Origin: Anaeramoeba flamelloides
Taxonomy: Eukaryota; Metamonada; Anaeramoebidae
Direction of reading: 5' to 3'
Assembly: GCA_027625915.1 (NCBI GenBank)
Contig: JANTQA010000036.1
Location: 10,747,001 to 10,811,000 of the forward strand
DNA: 64,000 nucleotides
Part shown: positions 56,337 to 64,000 of the stretch, in pieces
Numbering within the stretch: the first letter of the stretch is position 1
How the letters are laid out: each line of letters starts with the position of its first letter
Notes under the pieces: generated by a model
What the model saw: only the letters and a program-made list of their open reading frames with translations
The model's database searches: none
Told to the model about the DNA's origin: nothing
Made by a program: the position numbers and the translations under genes

Positions 56337-57706
56337 GGGAGTAGCTACACCATAAGACATGATAAAAATTTGAGAGAGATGAGATAAGAACATTTTATTT
56401 TAGTGGCGTGTGATCATAGATTCTCTAAAAATTTTTTTAAAAAATTTTATTTGATATTTTTTTTTAGTAATGTTCAACAATAAAAAAATTGAGATTATAT
56501 TGATAGAATAGTTTTTTTTATTATTATTTTTTTATTAAAATAAACTTAATTCCATTAATTTGGACACATTTTAAACAGTTGAAAAAATAACAATAACATG
56601 ATTTACATCCAATTCGAAATTAATTTTAATTCAACAAACTATTTCATTTTTTTGTCTTTTTTTGTTTTTGTTTTCTTTTCCAATTTTTCAGTTACTTAAT
56701 CTATTTAGTTAGATCTGAAATTTTTTTATAGATGGTTGATAGAATGTTAGTGTTGAGTTTCAAAAATTGAAAAATCCACATACAACCTGTGCATGGTATC
56801 TTATCATTTGATCGATCAACCATTGTTGGTGTAATTTTAACAAATCTACCAATATATTTTTTGTTCAAACTCTTTCATTTCAGCTCGTTTCCATTTATTT
56901 TGGGTACACTTGTTTCATTTTTTGTTTTATATTGTTTTCTTATATTTGGATGAAAATGATTACTTAAAAAACCATTAATACTATGTTATTTGAATCTGGT
57001 TTTATATTACGTTTGGGAAAATATAATAAATTGAGTTTTTGTTTTCCTATTTTTGATTTTCTGATGTGACCAAATTTTTGGAATGGGGTTTAGTTTTTTT
57101 TTTGGAAGAAGATAATTTCAGATTTTTTGAATAAAACTTGTGGCTATTTTGTGTTTTAAACTTTGATAACATATAATCATATTCACTTCTCATATTCCAC
57201 TAAACACAATGATTTAAAATCCTAATAAGTAATAATTTGACTTAATTATTCTAATTTTGGAATTCTTCTAGCTATTTAAGTTCCATTTATGTTTCCTTTT
57301 ATGATTCTTTCAATTGTAATGTTGTTGTTCATTTTAAACAAAATCCATTAATCCTAAATGTCACTGATAAAAAAATATTTCTAATTGCTTTATCTTGTCA
57401 GGATTAAAAAAATCTCAAAAATGATGAAAAAATAGAAAATGAAAAAATTAAATGCCACAATAGAATGTTAAGAGAAGGATAAAAGAAAAGTTATTCAACT
57501 TTCAAAACACTATTTTTTGCAATTCAACTCAACATTCTATTGTGGCAATTTCTTTGAGAACTGAAAAAAAATTTAAAAAATCTAATGAATGAAGTACTTT
57601 AAATAATAAAAATCAATGAGTTACAACCAAAGTAAAAAATGTTATTTTCTGATCCTCTTCAGAATTGCAAAAAAGTGAAAAATTTTCCTTTACCGTGGCT
57701 ACTCCC
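56337..57706. mobile_element. TTAA-flanked inverted-repeat element, 1.37 kb, non-coding
   Basis: TTAA on both sides. The left end reads GGGAGTAGCTACACC; the right end reversed reads GGGAGTAGCCACGG. An internal inverted repeat (CCACAATAGAATGTT near 57453 and AACATTCTATTGTGG near 57531) sits toward the right. The inner right side resembles that of the 14314-17516 element. No transposase frame. Confidence 0.7.
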
Positions 57707-57750
57707 TTAAAGAACAAGAAATAATATTAAAAAAAAATCAATGTAAAATA

Positions 57751-58297
57751 AACTATTTTTCAGTCTAACAGATCCAGCTACAAATGGTAAAATGGACACC
57801 TTTAAAGGGGCTGAATGGATATTACAAGGAAAAATTTATTATGAAAATTTCAAAACTGAATATATTTTTTCACTTTTTGGCTTTTTTCTTTTTTTCAATT
57901 TTTTTTTGATTGGTAATTGTTTTGCAAAAATTTCTTTTTTTTTGAACAGATTGATAGTAATTTGGTAAAAATATGTTATTATAATGTTCTTTGAAACAGT
58001 TGAAAAACTTGTAGAAAAATTTTATTAATTTCTATCAAGTATTTTTTTTTTGAACCCCAATTAAAACACTAGTGAACGTTTGTTGCCTTTCTCAATGCAA
58101 AACTTTTGAAATTTAACTTTTCAATTTTTAAGAAAATAAATAGATTTATTTAATTCACTTCATACAAGACATTAATTATTCACAAATTGTGTAATATTCT
58201 ACTTATTTCTTGTTTCTTCAAGGACCTTAAGAAAAAATAATTGATATTAGGATTTTTATTTATTTTTTTTTTTGGTCCATATTACAGTTACAAAGTT
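57751..58297 (-). mobile_element. TA-flanked inverted-repeat element, decayed copy D
   Basis: TA then AACTATTTTTCAGTCTAAC at the left; the right end is degenerate (GGTCCATATTACAGTTACAA then AGTT). Internal order matches copy A (GAAAATTTCAAAACTG, AATTTGGTAAAAATATGTT, TCTATCAAG), with a large internal deletion. Oldest of the four copies. Confidence 0.6.
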
Positions 58298-59132
58298 TTT
58301 TTTTTAAAAATGTATAAATTTTTATTTATTTATCTTTAAATATACTTGACATTTTTTCAATCTAAATAAGATTATTCTATCTAATTGATAATTTTAGTAA
58401 TAGTTTCATATAAATTTTTTTTTTCATAAGTTAAAAAAAATCAATTTTTACCCAATTCATTACCAAACCCAAATATTTGAAAATCCATTCAAACTTAAAA
58501 TACACTCAATAAAAAAATTGATTTTCGGAAGAGAAAAAAAGAAAACACTTTGGAATATATCTGATAAAACATAAATATTATTTCAAATATTTTAACAAAG
58601 AATTCTAATTTATTTTATTTTTTCATTTTTTCTTTCTTTTATCTTATCCAAAAGAAAATGATTGCAATTCAACCCAAAATTTATTCATCAAAAATAATCT
58701 AAATCCTGCTATATATCAACACACACACATATATAAATCATCTATGATTCTTTAATGGAATTTCACCCAATAAATTATTTTCATTGTTTTCTTAGACTTT
58801 ATCCTTTAAATTTGAAAAAAACCCACAATCCTTTCAATTTGTTTGAAAACAGTTGAAAATCTAATTTCAAGCAATATAATTAAAAAAATAAAAACATCAT
58901 TTTTTGGAATAGTAACCCAATTTGTTAAAAATAATTGAAAGATTATAAAACATTATTTTTTAATTATCTGCCAAGAATAAAAAAAACAGAAAAAAGTGAA
59001 AATTAAATTGACATTTTTTATTACTAGATTTTCTTTAATTCAGAATAATTTAGAAATACCTTTTATTTACCTTGATTCTTTATAAATGCTGTATAATTCT
59101 TTCGAATTTTATTTTTTTCTTCTTCTTTTGAT

Positions 59133-59315
59133 TTGGTAATCTACTCATTCACTAAGCAGGAACGAAAACTTCAAAAAAAAAAAAAAACCCACTTGCCTAA
59201 TGACAACTTACGACATAACCTAAATCCGAAAATTCAAATTAGAGATATTGCTGAACCAAATGAAAGAGCAAATCTAATTAATTGTTTCAAGAATTCAACC
59301 CAATCAATAAATTGA
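59133..59315 (+). CDS. Unassigned coding-like frame, perhaps a terminal exon
   Basis: The frame ends in TGA at 59315 and reads THLPNDNLRHNLNPKIQIRD, then IAEPNERANLINCFKNSTQS. There is no ATG; an AAGCAG acceptor ending at 59159 would start an exon in frame. No upstream exon found and no family recognised. Confidence 0.25.
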   Translation: MVIYSFTKQERKLQKKKKTHLPNDNLRHNLNPKIQIRDIAEPNERANLINCFKNSTQSIN

Positions 59316-59650
59316 GAGGGATTTTGTTACAATTCTTATTTGGGTTTGAATCTCTCTGATTTTCCAATAAGGTGTGTACTATAATAAGACAATTTTTCAT
59401 AAAACAATTCGAGTTTCGATGAAACATCAACATGGGGTTTAATTTAAAATTAAAATGTGGTAACCTTTCAAGATAGGAAAAACAAAACGAAAATTAATGG
59501 ATCTACGAATTGAACCAATGGCTTCAATTCAGATTGATAGTTGAAAATATTACCACCACCCCTATCAATTACCCAAAAAAAAAAAAAAAAAAAAAAAAAG
59601 ATATTTTTTTTTACTCGAATTAATAAAAAATTTATTTAATATTCATTTTT

Positions 59651-62600
59651 TTATTTTTTATTTTTATTCAAATTCGATTGGTTTTTTAATATGGAAAATG
59701 ATTTATAATCCAAAATTTTTGGTAATAAATATTGTTCATTTTTTCCATTGTTTTGCAATGAATGCCCTTTTTTTGGCTGTAGACTAAAAATATTTTTCTT
59801 TCCCTTTTTTAAATTTAATTGATTTTCATTTGATTTTTTTTCAATTAATGTTTTTAAATCTGTTTCCTTCAAAATTTCGGTTAATAAATGGTTTAAACTA
59901 TTTCTCTTTTCCTTATTAAAAAAAGAATTTCGATTTTTTTGCTTTAATTTAGTTCTATTACCAAAAACAAAATTTTTACCAAGTAATAGATTTCGATAAT
60001 TTTTTAATTTAATTGCTGAATTTAAACCCCTTTCTTTTTTCTTCTCATTATCATCCACCTCTTCATCCCCATCTTCGTCTTGGCCTTGGTCTTGATCTTC
60101 ATCTTGGTCTTCATCTTCGTCCTCGTCCCCGTCTTCGTCCCCGTCTTCGTCCCCGTCTTCGTCTTGGTCTATGTCTTGGTCTTCATCTTCGTCTTCATCC
60201 CCGTACTCATCTTCGCCTTGGTCTTGGTCTTCATCTTGCCCCCCTTCTTGGTCTTGGGCTTCATCCACTTCCACATCCACGACCACATCACCGTTCCTGT
60301 TTTTTTGTTCTGCTTCTTTTTCATTAGAATCATCACTTCTGCCCTCATCATCATTATTACCCTTATTATCATTATTAATCTCAATATCATTTTTTTTATT
60401 TAATAATTTATTATTCATTGAATCAATATTTATTCCATTACTAAGACCCAATTTTGATTTATTATTTGTATTATCCATCCTCCCAACCCCTTTCTCTCCC
60501 CCCCTTCCCCGCTTCTCCATTTCCTGCAATTTACTCCCAGTTTTCTTTTCTTTCCTCTTCTCCTTTTTTACTTTGTTTTCTAATTCCTTCCCACTTACCC
60601 TTCCATTAAAATCATCACTTCTACCTTCACGATCATTATTACCCTCATTATCATTATTAATTTCAATTTCATTTTTTTTATTTAATAATTCACCATTTTT
60701 ATAATGGATTTTCTTTTTGTTATTTAAATTTTCATTATTATGTGTATCAATATTTGAATTTTTTTCATTTTTTCTACCATTTTTTTTTTTTTTATTATTT
60801 GATAATTTTTTTGAATTATATTTTTGATCCAAAAATTTTTGTTCTTTCTTTTTTCCCTTTTCTTCTTCATAAAAAACTTCAACATCATTATTCTTTAAAT
60901 AGTTATTTTTCCTTTTCAGATTGTTTTTCTTCATTTTATTACCGTGTATTATTTTCTTATCCTTTCTTCGACTTTTTTTGTGCTTCATATTTGACAAGTT
61001 TTTGTTTTTTTTTTGTCTGGATTTGTTTTTGGGATTTCTTATTTTTGTCCCCAAATGCAATTTATTTTCATAATTTGGTATTTTCTTTTTGTTACTTTCT
61101 TTTTGCTTCTTTCTAACCGTTGTGAAAAATTCAGAAACCAAACGAATTTCTAAATATTTTTCCATGAATTGTTTTATCAAAATGGATATTTGTTCATTTT
61201 TATTTACCATATTAAAATGATCATCAATTAAATATTGGTTATTCAAAGAATTTAAAATAATTTTTATTCTAAAAAAAGAATATTGGAAAAAAAAGATCAA
61301 CAAAAGGAGAATAAAGAAAATTTTAAAAATTAATATACCAAAAAATTTGAAATATTCAAAATTATTATACATTTCAAAAGATGGATTTTCGATAAAATAT
61401 TTTTTATTTACAATACCATTTATTACAAATGACCATTGGCCCTGCACGGTTTTAAAAAGGATTTTTTCATCGAAAAACGGAAAGGAAAAATTCGGTTTAA
61501 ATAAAAGATTTATTGTAATGTTTTCATTTGGCAAAATTTTGGAATAAAAATTATTTATTTTTTTATTCGAATTATTGTCATACAACTGAAGATTTTTACT
61601 CAATTTAATTTCTTCAATTTGAACCAAAGAGTCACCAGCATTATGAACAATTATTTTCTTAAAGAAACCCAAATTTTTTGAATTAACTTTTAAGATCGGA
61701 TCATTACAAAATTTATTTTTTGAATTTAATATTTTACTTTCTTGATGAAAAAGGTTTAAAATTTTAGAACAATTATTTTTAATTTTGGAATTATTACAAA
61801 TTCTAATTTCAAATATATTATGGTTATTATTATTATTATTATGATTATGATTATGATTATTATTATTATCACCATTCATTAAGGATATAGGATCCTTTAA
61901 TATTAAAAGCCCTTTACCACCTTTACCTTTAACATTTACCCACTCCAAAAAAGTTAAATTATTTTTAATAAAAATTAATCCATTAAATTCATTTGTATTT
62001 TTTGGAGAAAAAACAACCTTCCCAATTGTTAATTCGGTATTAGGTCTTATTACACCTATATTTCGATTATAATTATTGTCCACAAAATAAAAATCAGATG
62101 TATAGAAATTTAATTTCTTTAATTGTGATAATTTTTCATCTTCAGAATTCAATTCATAGCTAGTTGTCAAATTATTAATATTTCTTGGATTTTTTAAAAT
62201 ATATGGTATTAATTGGTATTGTATATATTTTGTTGTAGGATTCTTCATTATAATTTCATGAGATGAAGTTCTTCCAATCCTAATAATTGAAAATTCGATG
62301 AATTGATCTTTTATTAAATTTTTATTAAAAAAATTAATATTAAAATTTAATTTTGGAAAAGTTTTCAAATTCTTAAATTTTAAAGTCAATGTGGAATTTA
62401 TTTGATTACCAAAATTATTTTTTAATAAATAACATTCAAAAAGTGCCCTTTTTAACATTTCTTGCCTTTTTAATGTAAAGACATTTTTAGATAATATTTT
62501 TTCATTACAAATTAAATTTTTTTTGAAAAATTAAAAATGGTTGGAATTTTATTTTTTAATAATGGTGCAAAATTCTTTTGATTGGCTGATAATTGATAAC

Positions 62601-62662
62601 TTTCAGTTTCAAATGAAAAAATATCCTTGCCTTTACCTTTATTTTTATTTTTATTATTATTT

Positions 62663-62693
<31 letters not shown>

Positions 62694-63072
62694 TGCTGTT
62701 TTCATTGTTGTTATTATTTAAAACCCCTTCAAAAATTTTTGATGTCTCTAATAAATTTTTTGCTTTAATTGAAAACACTTTTTGTTCAGTTAAATAAAAA
62801 TCATTCAATGTAATTTCATTAGGTAATAATTCAATCCCAGAAAATAAATTTTCATTTCTAATTTCAATTTTTGTTTCTTCAAAATTTGTAATTATTGTCA
62901 AATAATCAATTCTTTCCGAAGAGCTTTTACAAGAAACATTTTTATAGATATTATTATATAAATTTAGTAAATAAGTAAAAAGATATATAAACAAATATTT
63001 AATTAGATCATCTTGGAAAACAAATATTTTTTTAACACAATTTGAATACACTATTTTAAAGATTTCCTTCAA
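59651..63072 (-). CDS. TMEM131: TMEM131-like single-pass membrane protein, frame shifted at an 8-A run
   Basis: TMEM131 proteins are ER/secretory membrane proteins with immunoglobulin-like PapD/ASH-type beta domains, known in animals for collagen export. Here a beta-rich luminal part precedes one hydrophobic helix (FKFFGILIFKIFFILLLLIF, near 61300-61370), then a long charged cytosolic tail. Family-like blocks: IIRIGRTSSHEIIMKNPTT, IRPNTELTIGKVVFSPKNTN, FIKNNLTFLEWVNVKGKGGK, IIVHNAGDSLVQIEEIKLS and LFKTVQGQWSFVINGIVNK. The reading frame is in two parts: 63072-62512 (186 codons, no ATG, first in-frame stop upstream near 63082) and a frame open from about 62533 to 59651. They overlap only around eight A (T8 at 62517-62524 on +), where a one-base change would join them. 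The tail has a long Asp/Glu tract (60050-60290 bp) and an internal duplication. The start exon is not found. Identity is moderate. Confidence 0.65.
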
Positions 63073-63138
63073 TTTCGATTTTTAAATTAATTAATTTTAT
63101 TTTGAATCAAACACAAGAAAATTTATTTGTTTATTAAT

Positions 63139-63225
63139 TTATTTTGCATTACCAGCATTTTTTTTTTTTTGATTTGGATTTATAAATCTTAAAATAAAAT
63201 ACAATTGTAATGCACCCAGAGCAAC
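63139..63225 (-). CDS. Possible terminal exon with a membrane segment
   Basis: After a TTTTTTAG acceptor the minus strand reads VALGALQLYFILRFINPNQK, then KKNAGNAK and a TAA at 63139. It is GC-richer than its surroundings. One hydrophobic helix followed by a lysine-rich tail resembles the C-terminus of p24/TMED cargo receptors or other small ER membrane proteins, but 28 residues cannot decide. The upstream exon was not found and may lie beyond the window. Confidence 0.3.
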   Translation of the reverse strand, partial: VALGALQLYFILRFINPNQKKKNAGNAK

Positions 63226-63543
63226 CTAAAAAACACATTTTTTTTTTTTTAATTATTATTAATGAAGAAGTGTAAATTATATTCTAGTTGTTCTTATACT
63301 GAAATTTCCTTTTAGGGAATTTAAGTGTAAAATCATAGATTCCAAAAATCACATTTTTTATTTCAAAAAAACTGAAAAAAACACATTTTTTTTTTCGGGA
63401 TACTAATGTAATCTAAACTAAAATTCAATTTTTTTGACACACTCTAAATATACCAAGGATTATTTTAATCGATAATCAGGTCAATTTGAGAAAAGATTCC
63501 AATTTTGAGAAAATTTTCATTTTTTTTTTTTTTTGTATTTTGA

Positions 63544-63720
63544 ATGAATAATCAAGAACTTTGGATAAATATTTTATCGTTATGCAACAATGGATATCCA
63601 CTTCGTCAAATAACATATCACTTAGAAATTAATGTACCAAAAGCTCGTCGTTGGCTAAAGAAATGGGAAAAGGAAAAGCGAATTACAAATAAAAAAACAG
63701 CAAAATTACACAAGAACTGA
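63544..63720 (+). CDS. 58-residue helix-turn-helix-like protein
   Basis: ATG 63544 to TGA 63720, MNNQELWINILSLCNNGYPL then RQITYHLEINVPKARRWLKK and WEKEKRITNKKTAKLHKN. The spacing helix - GYPL - helix - turn - RRWLKKWEKEKRI suggests a small winged-helix or helix-turn-helix fold that could bind DNA or a partner. A T-rich leader directly precedes the ATG, as in other genes here. Coding-like codon use. No named family recognised; a small transcription or complex-assembly factor is possible but unproven. The opposite-strand frame over the same bases is likely a shadow. Confidence 0.45.
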   Translation: MNNQELWINILSLCNNGYPLRQITYHLEINVPKARRWLKKWEKEKRITNKKTAKLHKN

Positions 63721-64000
63721 AAAATTTTGTTGAAAAAGAAACAAAAAAAATCGTTCAATGAGTAGTTTTGTGCTGCCGTAAAAATGTCAAGAGATGTTTC
63801 CCAATTTGAGTTGTTCCAAAACCCCAATATTTAGAATCAGAAAATCACTAAAATTCAAATATACACCAAAAAGTGTAAAAAATACACCCAAAAGTATAAA
63901 AAAGTAACAAAAACATATATCATAATTTTGGTTATTTTTTTTTTAAGTCATCTAAACAATTGCTTGACTTCAAATAATAGGTGAAAAAGGGTTTAAATTT
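63721..64000. other. Right-edge spacer
   Basis: A/T-rich, ends inside a spacer. It includes short repeated words (CACCAAAAAGTGTAAAAAA, CACCCAAAAGTATAAAAAA near 63865-63905). No gene seen. Confidence 0.4.

Larger units (their letters stand above)
55965..59650. other. Intergenic spacer with two transposon-like elements
   Basis: It carries the TTAA-flanked element 56337-57706, the decayed TA-flanked copy D (57751-58297) and an unassigned frame at 59133-59315. A poly-A run of over 20 bases lies just before the TMEM131-like gene end (59576-59599). Confidence 0.55.

Noticed and set aside
60013-60704. Plus-strand frames over the acidic tail of the TMEM131-like gene
   Set aside because: They are antisense shadows of Asp/Glu and Lys repeats.
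23067-63072. Functional pairing of TRAPPC6 and the TMEM131-like gene, given the animal TMEM131-TRAPP contact
   Set aside because: They are 36 kb apart with unrelated genes between; eukaryotic neighbours at this distance give no functional evidence.

Overview
The window is very AT-rich eukaryotic nuclear DNA with a low gene density: about a dozen genes in 64 kb. Short GT-AG introns are visible in the sirtuin, FCF1, Arf-like and acetyl-CoA synthetase genes, and the standard genetic code reads cleanly. Coding islands stand out by higher GC from long A/T-run spacers. Proteins carry long Gln, Asn, Lys/Glu or Arg-Gly tracts. One gene joins Arg-Gly and Gln tracts to ankyrin-like and BTB-like domains, and there is an AMP-forming acetyl-CoA synthetase and a Ric8 homologue. 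This style fits a free-living amoeboid protist; an anaeramoebid-like metamonad is my best guess from protein style. That is inference, not proof; an amoebozoan is the main alternative.

Layout. 0-6 kb: 5' part of a SIRT6/7-type sirtuin (minus, runs off the left edge) and a NADAR-family protein (minus). 10-12.8 kb: the Arg-Gly/Gln/ankyrin/BTB protein (plus). 17.8-25.5 kb: three conserved plus-strand housekeeping genes, FCF1 (pre-rRNA processing), TRAPPC6 (vesicle tethering) and a START-like lipid-binding protein. 29.4-40.5 kb: three minus-strand genes, Ric8 (G-alpha chaperone/exchange factor), an Arf-like GTPase with an acidic tail, and an unrecognised Gln/Thr-repeat protein. 46-56 kb: a metallo-beta-lactamase-fold hydrolase with a possible organelle presequence, a poorly resolved multi-exon minus-strand gene, and acetyl-CoA synthetase reading away from it. 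59.6-63.1 kb: a TMEM131-like membrane protein whose reading frame shifts at an 8-A run. At the right edge are a small terminal exon (minus) and a 58-residue helix-turn-helix-like protein (plus). The genes share no evident pathway.

The spacers are full of non-coding repeats: (i) elements flanked by TTAA whose inverted ends begin GGGA (0.9, 1.4, 2.5 and 3.2 kb, plus lone ends); (ii) a ~690 bp TA-flanked family with ~25 bp terminal inverted repeats, three good copies and one decayed; (iii) three clusters of alternating hairpins built on a GAATTC-centred arm; (iv) two long inverted repeats; (v) an array of ATCGCGAT palindromes; (vi) a decayed LINE-type reverse transcriptase. I found no tRNA, rRNA or CRISPR. 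The transposon-like families, the hairpin clusters and the TMEM131 frame break are the most interesting signals.
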